DNA from: Paracandidimonas soli
GTDB lineage: Bacteria > Pseudomonadota > Gammaproteobacteria > Burkholderiales > Burkholderiaceae_B
Direction of reading: 5' to 3'
DNA length: 64,000 nt
NCBI RefSeq assembly: GCF_004342005.1
Contig: NZ_SMBX01000001.1
Span: 248,001-312,000, forward strand
This document shows, piece by piece, positions 38,360 to 48,168 of this stretch. The position numbers were made by a program, and so were the translations under genes. Numbering within the stretch: position 1 is the stretch's first letter; every line of letters starts with the position of its first letter. The notes beneath the pieces are model-generated. The model was not told the origin of the DNA, searched no databases, and saw nothing but the letters and a program-made list of their open reading frames with translations.

Positions 38360-39084
38360 TGGACAGGGATGATTTCTACGCTCTCGGAACCCGGGGCGGC
38401 GTTATTGGCGGCCGGATCGGCAGTGGTCTGCGAGGAGGCCGATGCGGGGGCGCTGGTGTTTTCCTTGGACAGCGAGGCGATGTATTCGGCGGTCACGATC
38501 TCGAACAGCGTGGCGACCTGGTTTACCCCCTTGATGCCCGCGGCGACCTTGCCGGCGCGCTGCGCTTCGGCCTGCGTGACGCGGCCCATGAGGTAGACGA
38601 CTCCGCGCTCAGTCGTGACGACGATGGTGCGGCTGGGGACTTCCTTGGTATTGACGAGCGCCGTGCGGACCTTGGAGGTGAGCCATGTATCGTTGCTGCG
38701 TACGCTGACGGGCGTGACGTCGCCGACGCGCAGGCGGTTGTAGACCTTCTTGACCTTTTCGACCTTGGAAGCCGCCTGCTCCGCTGTTTGCCTGTGGGCT
38801 TCGGAGGGCAGGTCGCCGGTCAGCAGGACCACGCCGGCATATGAGGTGGCATTGATGCGGGCATTGTCGGGGATGAGCCTGCGCATTTCGCTGCCGATCT
38901 TCAGTTCGATGGCCTGGTCTTCGACCTGTTCGCCGGTTGTGCGCCGGTCGGTGGCGACGACTGCGGTGGTGGCTGCCGCGCCGCCGACGACCAGGGGTGC
39001 GCATCCGGGCAGCAGGACGGCGCCGCCGATGGCCAGGGACGAAGCCAGGATCCGGCGGCGGTAGGGATGAACGGATGAGGTCAC
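38356..39084 (-). CDS. dolP: BON-domain lipoprotein DolP (YraP)
   Basis: A 242-aa lipoprotein from the GTG at 39084, which overlaps the previous stop as GTGA and follows GGAG. The lipobox is LLPGC (acylated Cys near residue 28). Two BON domains follow (about residues 55-120 and 125-195), then a Ser/Ala/Thr-rich tail of about 40 residues not usual in E. coli DolP. In enterobacteria DolP supports outer-membrane integrity and BAM. The order rsmI-yraN-diaA-dolP matches E. coli, which supports the name. Confidence 0.9.
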   Translation of the reverse strand: MTSSVHPYRRRILASSLAIGGAVLLPGCAPLVVGGAAATTAVVATDRRTTGEQVEDQAIELKIGSEMRRLIPDNARINATSYAGVVLLTGDLPSEAHRQTAEQAASKVEKVKKVYNRLRVGDVTPVSVRSNDTWLTSKVRTALVNTKEVPSRTIVVTTERGVVYLMGRVTQAEAQRAGKVAAGIKGVNQVATLFEIVTAEYIASLSKENTSAPASASSQTTADPAANNAAPGSESVEIIPVQ

Positions 39085-39674
39085 AGGGAATCTCCGAGTA
39101 GCAGTGCGTCGATGCCATCGCACAGGGCATGCAGGACCAGGATGTGGACTTCCTGGATGCGCATGGTGCGGTCGTGGGGGACGCACAGGTGGATATCGGT
39201 TTCGTGCAGCAGTTCCGTGATCTTGCCGCCGCCTTTGCCGGTCAGGGCGATGACGGACATCTCGCGGTCGTGCGCTGCTTCGATAGACCGGAGAATATTG
39301 GCGGAGTTCCCGCTGGTGGAAATGGCTACCAGCACGTCGCCTGGCTGTCCCAGGGCGTTGATCTGGCGTTCGAAGATGCTGTCGTAGCCGTAGTCGTTGC
39401 CGACGGCGGTCAGGATGGAGGTGTCGGTATTCAGCGCAATGCCCGCCAGCGGCAGGCGGTCGCGTTCGAAGCGGCCGACGAGCTCGGCGATGAAGTGCTG
39501 CGCGTCGGCGGCGGATCCGCCGTTGCCGCAGGCCAGAATGCGGCCGTTGTTGGCAATGGCCCCGAACAGCATGTCGACCGCAATGCTCATGGGGCCGGCC
39601 AACTCGCCGGAGCTGGCCTTCATGGCGTCGATGGCGTCGTCGAAATGCGAAGAGATGCGTGCTGTCATGTCCAT
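39081..39674 (-). CDS. diaA: SIS-domain protein DiaA (GmhA-like)
   Basis: A 197-aa single SIS-domain protein. ILACGNGGSAADAQHFIAELVGRFERDR and ISTSGNSANILRSIEAA are the conserved segments. By sequence alone it could be phosphoheptose isomerase GmhA, which shares the fold. Its place between yraN and dolP points to DiaA, which promotes DnaA loading at the origin. The active-site residues of GmhA cannot be judged without alignment. Confidence 0.85.
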   Translation of the reverse strand: MDMTARISSHFDDAIDAMKASSGELAGPMSIAVDMLFGAIANNGRILACGNGGSAADAQHFIAELVGRFERDRLPLAGIALNTDTSILTAVGNDYGYDSIFERQINALGQPGDVLVAISTSGNSANILRSIEAAHDREMSVIALTGKGGGKITELLHETDIHLCVPHDRTMRIQEVHILVLHALCDGIDALLLGDSL

Positions 39675-39720
39675 GTGCGTGATTATCTCACGTTCGCGGA
39701 GGAATGCGTGCCTTGTGGTA

Positions 39721-40245
39721 TTAGAGTGAAAACGCCTGTTTCAGCCACTGGATGCCGTCGGACTCCAGGGCGATGACGTCGAAGCGGCACGGCAGCGGCT
39801 GGCCGCCGAGGTATTGACGAACGATGCCCGGCAGCAGGCATTGGGCGGTGCGGATGATGCGTACCTGCTTGGCGCGGGTCACGCTGGCCGCCGCGCCGCC
39901 GCAAGCCCGGGAACGGCGCTGGCGGACTTCCACGAAGACCAGGGTGCCGCCGTCGCGGCAGACCAGGTCGATTTCGCCGGTTTTACCCCGCAGATTGGCG
40001 GCGAATACAATGACGCCTCTGGCCTGCAGATACAGCCTGGCTTGAGCTTCGGCCTCGAGCCCGCGTTCCTGTGTCGGCGACAGCCGGGGATCGGCGGCGG
40101 GCTTTCGTGCCGGACGCGGCTTGCGCGGCTTCAGGGCCTTGCGCTGCGCCTCTTGCGCCAGAAGGTATGGCAGCGGCGGCGCGGCCGGGTCGGGCTGGCG
40201 GATGGTTTCCTGGCGGGCGGGTCCCGCGCTGCGGCGCGTGCTCAT
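39721..40245 (-). CDS. yraN: YraN/UPF0102 family endonuclease-like protein
   Basis: A 174-aa protein with a UPF0102 domain (about residues 60-170) showing the restriction-endonuclease-like core GEIDLVCRDGGTLVFVEVR with conserved E-I-D and E-V-R. A 55-residue Arg/Pro/Ala-rich N-terminal extension is longer than usual. The start at 40245 is 33 bases from the divergent rsmI start. Function of the family is not established, although nuclease activity is suspected. Confidence 0.85.
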   Translation of the reverse strand: MSTRRSAGPARQETIRQPDPAAPPLPYLLAQEAQRKALKPRKPRPARKPAADPRLSPTQERGLEAEAQARLYLQARGVIVFAANLRGKTGEIDLVCRDGGTLVFVEVRQRRSRACGGAAASVTRAKQVRIIRTAQCLLPGIVRQYLGGQPLPCRFDVIALESDGIQWLKQAFSL

Positions 40246-40278
40246 CCAAACCCCCTCTTTTTGTGGCGATGCTCCAGT

Positions 40279-41220
40279 ATGCGTGAGATTTCCGGATTTT
40301 TCGATGAACCGACGTGGAAACGTCTCGCGGGACGCGTGAAGGAGCAGCACTGGCCGCAGGGGGCGCTGTACGTGGTGGCCACGCCGATCGGCAACCTGGG
40401 GGATCTGAGCGTGCGGGCCTGGCATGCGCTGATGCAGTGCGATGTGATCGCGGCGGAGGACACCCGCGCCAGTCGCACCTTGCTGGACGCATGGGGGGTG
40501 ACGACGCCCTTGCTGGCGGCCCACCGCCATAACGAGGCCAGCGCTGCTCAGGGCATCATTGAAAGGCTGGCGCGCGGAGAGCGGGTCGGCCTGATTTCCG
40601 ACGCCGGCGCGCCTGCTGTCAGCGATCCAGGGGCGCGGGTGGTGCGCGAAGTGCGTCAGGCGGGGTATCCGGTGATCCCCATTCCGGGACCCAGCGCCGT
40701 CATTGCGGCATTGATGGCCAGCGGGGCGACATCGGACGAGAACCCGGCCTTTGTCTTCGCCGGATTTTCCCCGTCCAAGGCGTCGGCGCGGCAGCAGTGG
40801 CTGCGGCAGTGGCTGGCGGTGCCCGCACCCGTGGTGTTCTTCGAGTCCCCGCATCGCTTGCCTGCCGTACTGCAGGATCTGGCGCAGCTATGCGAGCCGC
40901 AGCGCGAAGTGACGATCGCCAGGGAGCTGACCAAGCGGTTCGAGCAGGTCGTCACGCTGCCGGTCGCGCAGGCGTCGGAGTGGCTGGCGTCCGACAGCCA
41001 GCATGGGCAGGGCGAGTTCGTGCTGATCGTGCACGAGGCGCCACGCAAGGCTCAGGATGGCGGCGATGCCGTCGAGCCGTCCACGCTGGCATTGCTGGAT
41101 GCGTTGCTCGAATCCCTGTCCGTGCGCGACGCCGCCAGGGTGGCGGCCAAGGCTACGGGGATTGCGCGGGACGTGCTGTATGCCCTGGCGCTGGAACGCA
41201 AGCGGCGGGACGGGAAGTAA
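40279..41220 (+). CDS. rsmI: 16S rRNA (cytidine(1402)-2'-O)-methyltransferase
   Basis: A 313-aa tetrapyrrole-methylase-fold enzyme. GALYVVATPIGNLGDLSVRA, IAAEDTRASRTLL, ISDAGAPAVSDPGARVV and PIPGPSAVIAALMASG are RsmI signatures. It methylates the ribose of C1402 in 16S rRNA. The ATG at 40279 lies 32 residues before the conserved start; a longer frame from 39814 lies antisense to yraN and is not used. Divergent from yraN, convergent with the antitoxin gene. Confidence 0.93.
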   Translation: MREISGFFDEPTWKRLAGRVKEQHWPQGALYVVATPIGNLGDLSVRAWHALMQCDVIAAEDTRASRTLLDAWGVTTPLLAAHRHNEASAAQGIIERLARGERVGLISDAGAPAVSDPGARVVREVRQAGYPVIPIPGPSAVIAALMASGATSDENPAFVFAGFSPSKASARQQWLRQWLAVPAPVVFFESPHRLPAVLQDLAQLCEPQREVTIARELTKRFEQVVTLPVAQASEWLASDSQHGQGEFVLIVHEAPRKAQDGGDAVEPSTLALLDALLESLSVRDAARVAAKATGIARDVLYALALERKRRDGK

Positions 41221-41228
41221 TGGATTAA

Positions 41229-41576
41229 TCAGAATTCCAGCTGTTCCATCGAGATCCCCATCGCTGCTGCGATGCGCTCTCTAGTTGCTTTCTTGGGTTT
41301 TGCGTCGGGAGCTTCCATTGCGGCATAACTGGGCTGGCGAATCTCCAGGCGCCGCGCCATTTCAGCTTGCGTCAGCCCCAAGTGTTCGCGCCAAGAACGA
41401 ATCATGCTCCAGCCGTTATTCACGGACAGGCGCATGACTTCATGCGGCGTAGTGCCGTCAGCAGGGATGCGTCCGGAAGGCTGTGCCTTCCCAAGGAGCT
41501 TCACGTACTCATCGTAAGGCAGCACAACAAAGGCCGGCTCGCCGTTCGCTTCAAGGATGGTGTGGTTGATGTCCAT
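41229..41576 (-). CDS. Helix-turn-helix antitoxin with Phd-like N-terminus
   Basis: A 115-aa protein. Residues 1-30 (MDINHTILEANGEPAFVVL) resemble the N-terminal region of Phd/YefM-type antitoxins, and residues about 60-112 are an XRE helix-turn-helix (LGLTQAEMARRLEIRQPSYAAME). It lies 20 bases after a RelE/ParE-type toxin gene, the HigBA-like order with toxin first. It should neutralise the toxin and repress the operon through the palindrome at 41878-41895. Confidence 0.83.
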   Translation of the reverse strand: MDINHTILEANGEPAFVVLPYDEYVKLLGKAQPSGRIPADGTTPHEVMRLSVNNGWSMIRSWREHLGLTQAEMARRLEIRQPSYAAMEAPDAKPKKATRERIAAAMGISMEQLEF

Positions 41577-41596
41577 GGTTGGCGGCCCTTGCTTGC

Positions 41597-41851
41597 TTAA
41601 TAGGTTTGCTCATCGCGTTTTCTGACTTGCTGGATTTCGATGATTCTGACCGCAGCGTCGGCATCGAACAGAACACGATAATTACCGACACGCATGCGGT
41701 ATCCATATTCATGTTTGGTGAGCGCAATCACATTCTTGGCGTTCGGGAAGTTCTCCAGCTCGTCTATAGCATCGATGATCGTTCCTTGTTCCTGGTGGTC
41801 GATCTTGCGGAGCTGCTTTTTTGCCTTGCTGGACCAGTTGATCGCGAACAT
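41597..41851 (-). CDS. RelE/ParE-family toxin
   Basis: An 84-aa protein: INWSSKAKKQLRKIDHQEQ, ELENFPNAKNVIALTKHEYGYRMRVGNYRVLFDAD and IIEIQQVRKRDEQTY are the typical strands of the RelE/ParE superfamily. The YRMRVGNYRVLF core identifies it. Whether it is an mRNA interferase or a gyrase poison cannot be told from this. The pair has lower GC than its surroundings, fitting recent gain. Confidence 0.88.
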   Translation of the reverse strand: MFAINWSSKAKKQLRKIDHQEQGTIIDAIDELENFPNAKNVIALTKHEYGYRMRVGNYRVLFDADAAVRIIEIQQVRKRDEQTY

Positions 41852-41876
41852 GAGCTTCCCGCTTCGATATAGGTTG

Positions 41877-41905
41877 ATTATAGGTTAAGCTATAAATAGA
41901 CGCAA
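41877..41905 (-). promoter_or_regulatory. Promoter and operator of the toxin-antitoxin operon
   Basis: On the minus strand TTGCGT (41905-41900), 17 bases, then TATAAT (41882-41877): a near-consensus sigma-70 promoter about 25 bases before the toxin ATG. A perfect palindrome TTATAG-GTTAAG-CTATAA (41878-41895) covers the -10 and most of the spacer, an ideal site for repression by the HTH antitoxin. Confidence 0.78.
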
Positions 41906-42012
41906 GAGAAGCTTCATGGAACATTGCTTGCGTTCCATGACCAACCTCCCATTGGGAATATTGCCGCATACCTGTCAGGAAGGCGACTTAGAGGTGATAT
42001 ATATGCGTCAGC

Positions 42013-42981
42013 TCAGAGCAGAGCAATCCCAGGCTGGACGCCGGTTTGCTGCTGGATGCGGTTGGCCGCGTTGACGGCTTCCGTTCGGGAGTTGTAGGGG
42101 CCCATCAATACGCGATGGACGGCGCCGGCGGGCTGCACGAGCACGGTCTGGCTTTCGGTGGTGGAAATCTGCTGGGTCAGCCGGTTGGCCAGGCCATGGG
42201 CGTTTTCCGGCGCGCCGAACGCGCCGAATTGCAGGAAGATGCGGCTGGCGCCGCCAGTTGGGGGTGAGGTCGCCGCGGTCTGCTGCATGGTCGGAGCGGC
42301 TGCCTGTTGTGCTTGCGTCGGCGTCGCTATCTCCGACAGCGAAATGGGCATCGGCGTTGCCGCTTCTGTCGCGGTGGCCTGGGCGGCCGCGACCTGGGTC
42401 GGGCCGCCGAACAAGCCGGCGCGGATCTGTTCGTGAGTGATGGCTTCCACGACGACGGTTCCGCTGCCCGGGCCGATCAGCCCCAGCTTGGACGCGGCCG
42501 CATAGGAAAGATCGATGATGCGGCCGCTGTGGAAGGGACCGCGGTCATTGATGCGCACGATGACCGATTTCCCGGTGGCCTTGCGCGTGACGCGAGCATA
42601 GCTGGGCAGCGGCAATGTCGGATGCGCCGCCGACATGGCGTACATATCGTAGGTTTCCCCGTTGGCCGTCCTGTTGCCATGGAACTGGCGGCCGTACCAC
42701 GAGGCGGTGCCTTCCTGGCGGAAAGAGACGCTTTGCGTGACGGGAACGTACTGTCTGCCGAACACCCGGTAGGGCCGCAGATTGGCCCGGGCGAACGGCT
42801 CGATTACGGGTACGGCATCGGGAATGGCGTGCAGGTCGGAAGGAGGGTTCTTACCGGGGCCGTCGTTCTGATAGTAGCCCCCCTTGCGCGGGCCGCTGGA
42901 GCAGCCTGCAAGCAGGGCGGCGCAGAGCAGGAAGATGAAAGCAATGAAAGCGAGGCGGCGGAAGTCGTGTCGTGACGTCAT
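42013..42981 (-). CDS. rlpA: RlpA septal-ring lytic transglycosylase lipoprotein
   Basis: A 322-aa lipoprotein (lipobox LLAGC, Cys near residue 26). A double-psi beta-barrel domain (EGTASWYGRQFHGNRTANGETYD ... ARVTRKATGKSVIVRINDRGPF) carries the catalytic Asp, and a C-terminal SPOR domain (about 245-322) binds denuded septal glycan. The middle is a Gln/Ala/Thr-rich linker. It overlaps rapZ by ATGA. Confidence 0.93.
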   Translation of the reverse strand: MTSRHDFRRLAFIAFIFLLCAALLAGCSSGPRKGGYYQNDGPGKNPPSDLHAIPDAVPVIEPFARANLRPYRVFGRQYVPVTQSVSFRQEGTASWYGRQFHGNRTANGETYDMYAMSAAHPTLPLPSYARVTRKATGKSVIVRINDRGPFHSGRIIDLSYAAASKLGLIGPGSGTVVVEAITHEQIRAGLFGGPTQVAAAQATATEAATPMPISLSEIATPTQAQQAAAPTMQQTAATSPPTGGASRIFLQFGAFGAPENAHGLANRLTQQISTTESQTVLVQPAGAVHRVLMGPYNSRTEAVNAANRIQQQTGVQPGIALL

Positions 42982-43853
42982 GGCTGGGGCGTCGGGGGTT
43001 GGTTGCGGTGGCGCACCAGCAGTGGCGCATGATCGGCGAAGCGCTTGGCGAGCTGTTCAGTCACGTAGACAGAACGGTGCTGGCCTCCGGTGCAGCCTAT
43101 GGCGACCGTCAGGTAGCTGCGCGTGTCCTGCACGTACAGCGGCAGCCAGCGGCGGATGAAGCTGCCGATGTCTTCGATCATGGCTTCGACGCTGCCGAAC
43201 TGCGAGAGCCATTCCGCAACCGGTTCATCGCGGCCCGTGAGCGGGCGCAGCGTGCGGTCGTAATGCGGGTTGGGCAGGCAGCGCACGTCGAAGACCAGGT
43301 CGGCGTCGCCGGGCACGCCTCTCTTATAGGCGAAGGATTCGAATGTCAGCAGCACGGGAGCGCGATCGGCCTGGATCAGGTCGCGCATCCAGGCGCGCAA
43401 CTGGCCGGGTGTGAGGCCGGAGGTGTCGATGACGTGTTCCTGGTCGCGCAATGGAGCCAGCATGTCGCGTTCGATGTCGATGCATTCCTGCAGGGAAAGC
43501 GAACGGCCTTCCTGCTGCAGGCGGTCGGCCAACGGGTGGCGCCGGCGTGATTCGGCATAGCGCTGCAGCAGGGTGTGATCGTTGGCGTCCAGGAAGATGA
43601 CCTTGAACGAAGTCGTGCCCTGGCTGCGCAGGCTGGTGATCACGCCGGGCAATTCATCCAGGTCGCCGGGAGAGCGGGCATCGATGGCGATGGCGACGCG
43701 CTGCAGGTTGTCTTCGCGGGCAGTGCTGATGAAATCGTGGAGGAAGCGCACGGGCAGATTGTCGACACAGATATAGCCGGCGTCTTCCAGCAGCCGCAAG
43801 GCCACGGATTTTCCTGAGCCGGAAATGCCTGTGATGAGGACGATCTTGATCAT
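42978..43853 (-). CDS. rapZ: RapZ RNase adapter / P-loop nucleotide-binding protein
   Basis: A 291-aa RapZ. The Walker A motif is GISGSGKS (residues 8-15); the C-terminal half has DVRCLPNPHYDRTLRPLTG and AIGCTGGQHRSVYV, the conserved RapZ motif. In E. coli RapZ directs RNase E to the sRNA GlmZ and so controls glmS. GlmY/GlmZ are enterobacterial, so the target here is open, although glmS and glmU are in the same window. The ATG at 43853 follows AGGA. Confidence 0.93.
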   Translation of the reverse strand: MIKIVLITGISGSGKSVALRLLEDAGYICVDNLPVRFLHDFISTAREDNLQRVAIAIDARSPGDLDELPGVITSLRSQGTTSFKVIFLDANDHTLLQRYAESRRRHPLADRLQQEGRSLSLQECIDIERDMLAPLRDQEHVIDTSGLTPGQLRAWMRDLIQADRAPVLLTFESFAYKRGVPGDADLVFDVRCLPNPHYDRTLRPLTGRDEPVAEWLSQFGSVEAMIEDIGSFIRRWLPLYVQDTRSYLTVAIGCTGGQHRSVYVTEQLAKRFADHAPLLVRHRNQPPTPQP

Positions 43854-44077
43854 GGAGCAATGTTCCTGCCGGTTGTAGCCGCATCCGGCCGCGGGGCGAC
43901 CGCGATGCGCGGGTCTCTCTGCAACCCCTATTCTACTGGACATCGGAGGGGCTGCCGCATGCGGGACATGGCGCGCGGGGCTGGCACGGGCGGAAAACGG
44001 CCAAAGGGAGCCTTTCACGGCAGCCGTGAAAATCCCTTAAACTACGCATTTAAGGGTTCGTCTTCCATCCATTCGCC

Positions 44078-47000
44078 ATGAACGCCCCAGTTGCCAGCCA
44101 GTACCTAGCGGCCGCAGTATCACCGGATGCCGCACCGCGCCTGCGTGAAATTCCCTACAACTATACGTCATATTCCGACCGGGAGATCGTCTGCCGGATC
44201 CTTGGGGAGCGGGCCTGGGAGCTGCTGTCGGAGCTGCGCGGGGAGCGGCGCACCGGGCGTTCCGCCCGCATGCTGTTCGAAGTGCTGGGCGATATCTGGG
44301 TCGTCAGGCGCAACCCCTACCTGCAGGATGACCTGCTGGAGAACCCCAAGCGCCGCCGCTTGCTGATCGAGGCGCTGAACCACCGCCTGTCGGAAATCGA
44401 CAAGCGGCGCGATCACGACGATACGCAGCGCGACGCCATGGTGGCGCAGTTGCTGGAGTTGGCGCGCGCCGCCGTCGCCGCATTCCAGGCCGATTTCGAA
44501 CAGACGCAGGCGCTGCGCAAGCGCGTGATGCGCACATTGAGCCGCATCACGGCCAAAGACAATATCAAGTTCGACGGCCTGTCGCGCGTTTCGCACGTGA
44601 CCGATGCCACCGACTGGCGCGTGGAGTACCCGTTCGTGGTGCTCACGCCCGATACCGAGGCGGAAATGGCCTCTCTGGTGCGCGCCTGTATCTCGCTGGA
44701 CATGACCATCATCCCGCGCGGCGGCGGCACAGGCTATACCGGCGGGGCGATTCCGTTGTCGGCGCGTTCCGTGGTCATCAATACCGAAAAGCTCGACGGC
44801 ATCGGCAAGGCCGAGCTCACCGACCTGCCCGAAGTTTCCGAAAAAGTCCCGGCCATCCTGACGGGCGCGGGCGTGGTTACGCGGCGCGTGGCCGAAGCCG
44901 CCGAGGCCGCCGGTTTCGTATTCGCGGTGGATCCTACCTCCATCGACGCCTCCTGCGTGGGGGGCAACGTGTCCATGAACGCGGGCGGCAAGAAGGCCGT
45001 GCTGTGGGGGACGGCGCTGGACAACCTGGCCTGGTGGCGCATGGTCGACCCTGAAGGCAACTGGCTGGAGGTCACGCGCCTGGGCCATAACCTGGGCAAG
45101 ATCCACGATGCGCCGGAAGCCCGCTTCCGGCTCGACTGGTTCGATGGCGCCGATGCGCCGGGCAAGACCCTGCTGCGTTCCGAAACCCTGGTCATCGAAG
45201 GCTCGCGCTTTCGCAAGGCGGGTCTGGGCAAAGACGTCACCGACAAATTCCTGGCGGGCTTGCCGGGCGTGCAGAAGGAAGGCTGCGATGGCCTGATCAC
45301 CTCGGCCCGCTGGATCCTGCACCGCATGCCGTCGCATACGCGCACGGTCTGTATGGAGTTCTTCGGCCATGCGCGCAACGCCGTGCCGTCCATCGTCGAA
45401 GTCAAGGGCTACCTGGACAGCGAAGGTCGCGCGCAAGGCGTGCTGCTGGCCGGTCTCGAGCACCTGGACGAGCGCTATCTGCGCGCCGTCGGCTATGCCA
45501 CGAAGAGCAAGCGCGGCGGGCTGCCCAAGATGGTGCTGATCGGCGATATCGTGGGAGACGACCCGGATGCCGTGGCGCGTGTCGCCAGCGAGGTCGTGCG
45601 CATTGCCAATACGCGGCACGGCGAAGGCTTCGTGGCGGTTAGCCCCGAGGCGCGCAAGCGCTTCTGGCTGGACCGCTCCCGCACGGCCGCCATCGCCCGC
45701 CATACCAATGCCTTCAAGATCAACGAAGACGTGGTGATTCCCCTGGAGCGCATGGGCGAATACACCGATGCGATCGAGCGGCTGAACATCGAGCTTTCCA
45801 CACGCAACAAGCTGCGCCTGCTGGATCGGCTGGAGCATTTCCTGTCGGGAGACCTGCCGGTGGTCGACCGCGAAGGCCACGATATTGCCGAAGAAGCGCG
45901 CGACGCCACCCTGCCCGAGCTGGTCGGCGATGCGCTGGCAACGCTGCGCGAAGTGCGCGAGCGCTGGTCCTGGCTGCTGGACCATCTGAACGCGCCGCTG
46001 GCGGACAGCCTGGACGGACTGCGCGGCATCGGCTTCGGCGATCTGGCGCCGGAGCTGGAAAAACGGATCGAGGCCCAGCCGGGCATCACCGTTGGCGAAA
46101 TCGTGCAGGACCACACCATCCGCATTTCCTGGAAGACAGAGATCCGGGGGGAACTGGAGCGCTGCTTCGCGGGCGCCGAGTATGCGGCCGTGCTGGCGCA
46201 GATCCAGGCCATCCATGACGAGGTCCTGAAGGGGCGGGTGTTCATCGCGCTGCACATGCATGCGGGAGACGGCAACGTCCATACCAATATCCCGGTCAAC
46301 TCCGACAATTACGAGATGCTGCGCGAGGCCAACGAAACCGTGGCCCGCATCATGAAGATCGCGCGCGATCTGAACGGCGTCATCTCCGGGGAGCACGGCA
46401 TCGGGCTGACCAAGTACGAGTTCCTCACGCAAGAGGAGCTGCAGCCGTTCCAGGACTACAAGCAGCGCGTCGATCCGCACGGCCGCTTCAATGCGGGCAA
46501 GCTCATGCCGGGAGCCGACCTGAGCCAGGCATGGACGCCCAGCTTCAACCTGCTGGGCTACGAGTCCCTGATCATGCAGCGCAGCGAGATCAGCTCGATC
46601 TCCAATGCGGTCAAGGATTGCCTGCGCTGCGGCAAGTGCAAGCCGGTCTGCGCCACGCATGTGCCGCGCGCCAACCTGCTTTATTCCCCGCGCAACAAGA
46701 TCCTGGCCACCTCGCTGCTGGTCGAGGCCTTCCTGTACGAAGAGCAGACCCGCCGCGGCGTCAGCCTCAAGCATTGGGAAGAGTTCGAGGATGTGGCCGA
46801 CCACTGCACGCTTTGCCACAAGTGCTTCAACCCCTGTCCGGTGGATATCGACTTCGGCGACGTGTCCATGCAGATGCGCGCGCTGCTGCGCCGCATGGGC
46901 AAGAAGTCCTTCAATCCCGGCACGGCGGCGTCCATGATGTTCCTCAACGCCAAGGACCCGCGAATCATCAAGGCGGCGCGCAAGGCCATCGTCGACGTAG

Positions 47001-48019
47001 GCTACAAGGCGCAGCGCGCGGTCAGCGACATGCTGACGGTGCCCGCCAGGCGCCAGGTGGCCAAGCCTCCCGCTTCCGTGGGCAAGCCTCCCATCCGCGA
47101 GCAGGTCGTCCACTTCGTCAACAAGAAGATGCCGGGCGGGTTGCCCAAGCAGACGGCCCGCAAGCTGCTGGACATCGAAGATCCCAGCTACGTGCCCATC
47201 ATCCGCAACCCGGCGGATACGGCGGCGGATACCGAGGCCGTGTTCTATTTCCCCGGCTGCGGGTCGGAGCGCCTGTTCTCCCAGGTGGGACTGGCAACGC
47301 AGGCCATGCTGTGGCATGTTGGCGTGCAGACTGTGCTGCCGCCCGGCTACTTGTGCTGCGGCTATCCCCAGCGCGGCAACGGCATGAGCGACAAGGCCGA
47401 AAAGATCATCACCGACAACCGCGTCCTGTTCCACCGCACGGCCACCACGCTGAACTACCTGGACATCAAGACGGTGGTGGTCAGCTGCGGCACCTGCTAC
47501 GACCAGTTGGCCGGCTATGAGTTCGACAAGATATTCCCCGGTTGCCGGCTGATCGACATCCACGAGTACCTGCTGGAAAAAGGGGTGAAGCTCGACGGCG
47601 TCCAGGGCGTGCGCTACATGTACCACGATCCCTGCCATACGCCGATGAAGTTGCAGGACCCCATGAAAACCGTCAAGTCCCTGGTGGGCGATACGGCGAT
47701 CAAGACGGATCGCTGCTGCGGCGAATCCGGCACGCTGGCGGTGTCGCGCCCCGACATCTCCACGCAGATCCGCTACCGCAAGCAGGAAGAGCTGGGCAAG
47801 AATGCCGCAGCCATCCGGGCGGACGGCTTCGATGGCGAGGTCAAGATGCTGACTTCCTGTCCGTCCTGTCTGCAGGGACTGACCCGCTACCAGGGCGATA
47901 CAGGCCTGCAGGCCGACTACATCGTGGTCGAAATGGCGCGCCATCTGCTGGGCGAGACCTGGATGGAAGACTACGTCAAGGCCGCCAACTCGGGCGGTAT
48001 CGAGAGAGTGCTGGTCTAA
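44078..48019 (+). CDS. DUF3683 / FAD-linked oxidase / Fe-S / CCG multidomain oxidoreductase
   Basis: A 1313-aa protein. Domains in order: DUF3683 (about 1-120), FAD-binding-4 (about 185-345, with [14 protein letters not shown]), FAD-oxidase C-terminal (to about 820, with [16 protein letters not shown] and [14 protein letters not shown]), two [4Fe-4S] motifs ([11 protein letters not shown] near 848 and [14 protein letters not shown] near 910), and two CCG domains (FPGCG...CCGYP near 1056-1093, and CGTCY...CCGESG near 1137-1213). This equals a GlcD/DLD flavoprotein fused to a GlcF-like iron-sulfur protein; it should oxidise D-lactate, glycolate or another 2-hydroxy acid to the quinone pool. Known in Burkholderiales; substrate unproven. 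Confidence 0.9.
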   Translation: MNAPVASQYLAAAVSPDAAPRLREIPYNYTSYSDREIVCRILGERAWELLSELRGERRTGRSARMLFEVLGDIWVVRRNPYLQDDLLENPKRRRLLIEALNHRLSEIDKRRDHDDTQRDAMVAQLLELARAAVAAFQADFEQTQALRKRVMRTLSRITAKDNIKFDGLSRVSHVTDATDWRVEYPFVVLTPDTEAEMASLVRACISLDMTIIPRGGGTGYTGGAIPLSARSVVINTEKLDGIGKAELTDLPEVSEKVPAILTGAGVVTRRVAEAAEAAGFVFAVDPTSIDASCVGGNVSMNAGGKKAVLWGTALDNLAWWRMVDPEGNWLEVTRLGHNLGKIHDAPEARFRLDWFDGADAPGKTLLRSETLVIEGSRFRKAGLGKDVTDKFLAGLPGVQKEGCDGLITSARWILHRMPSHTRTVCMEFFGHARNAVPSIVEVKGYLDSEGRAQGVLLAGLEHLDERYLRAVGYATKSKRGGLPKMVLIGDIVGDDPDAVARVASEVVRIANTRHGEGFVAVSPEARKRFWLDRSRTAAIARHTNAFKINEDVVIPLERMGEYTDAIERLNIELSTRNKLRLLDRLEHFLSGDLPVVDREGHDIAEEARDATLPELVGDALATLREVRERWSWLLDHLNAPLADSLDGLRGIGFGDLAPELEKRIEAQPGITVGEIVQDHTIRISWKTEIRGELERCFAGAEYAAVLAQIQAIHDEVLKGRVFIALHMHAGDGNVHTNIPVNSDNYEMLREANETVARIMKIARDLNGVISGEHGIGLTKYEFLTQEELQPFQDYKQRVDPHGRFNAGKLMPGADLSQAWTPSFNLLGYESLIMQRSEISSISNAVKDCLRCGKCKPVCATHVPRANLLYSPRNKILATSLLVEAFLYEEQTRRGVSLKHWEEFEDVADHCTLCHKCFNPCPVDIDFGDVSMQMRALLRRMGKKSFNPGTAASMMFLNAKDPRIIKAARKAIVDVGYKAQRAVSDMLTVPARRQVAKPPASVGKPPIREQVVHFVNKKMPGGLPKQTARKLLDIEDPSYVPIIRNPADTAADTEAVFYFPGCGSERLFSQVGLATQAMLWHVGVQTVLPPGYLCCGYPQRGNGMSDKAEKIITDNRVLFHRTATTLNYLDIKTVVVSCGTCYDQLAGYEFDKIFPGCRLIDIHEYLLEKGVKLDGVQGVRYMYHDPCHTPMKLQDPMKTVKSLVGDTAIKTDRCCGESGTLAVSRPDISTQIRYRKQEELGKNAAAIRADGFDGEVKMLTSCPSCLQGLTRYQGDTGLQADYIVVEMARHLLGETWMEDYVKAANSGGIERVLV

Positions 48020-48064
48020 GGGCGACGCTGCGCGGCTCCGGAGCATGGGCCGCGTGAGGAACGA

Positions 48065-48101
48065 ACAACGCCCTCCCGCCGTCAAAGCGGGAGGGCGTTG
48101 T
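48065..48101. terminator. Long stem-loop after the DUF3683 gene
   Basis: Perfect 15-bp stem ACAACGCCCTCCCGC (48065-48079) / GCGGGAGGGCGTTGT (48087-48101) with a 7-base loop, 46 bases past the stop and 68 bases from the convergent wzz stop. There is no T-run, so intrinsic termination is likely but not typical. Confidence 0.6.
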
Positions 48102-48168
48102 CGCAACAAGCGCAGGAATGAGTGAGTCGCCCCCGCCTGAAGTCCGGGGCTTGCGCTTGGGCGCGTGC

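Noticed and set aside
39814-40278. An N-terminal extension of RsmI by 155 residues
   Set aside because: It lies antisense to yraN, shows no RsmI similarity, and the family starts close to residue 1 of the ATG at 40279.
44168-48109. A 1313-codon open frame on the minus strand opposite the large oxidoreductase gene
   Set aside because: It is the mirror of a very GC-rich coding frame. Its translation is rich in His, Arg and Gln without domain motifs, while the plus strand shows complete FAD, Fe-S and CCG motifs.
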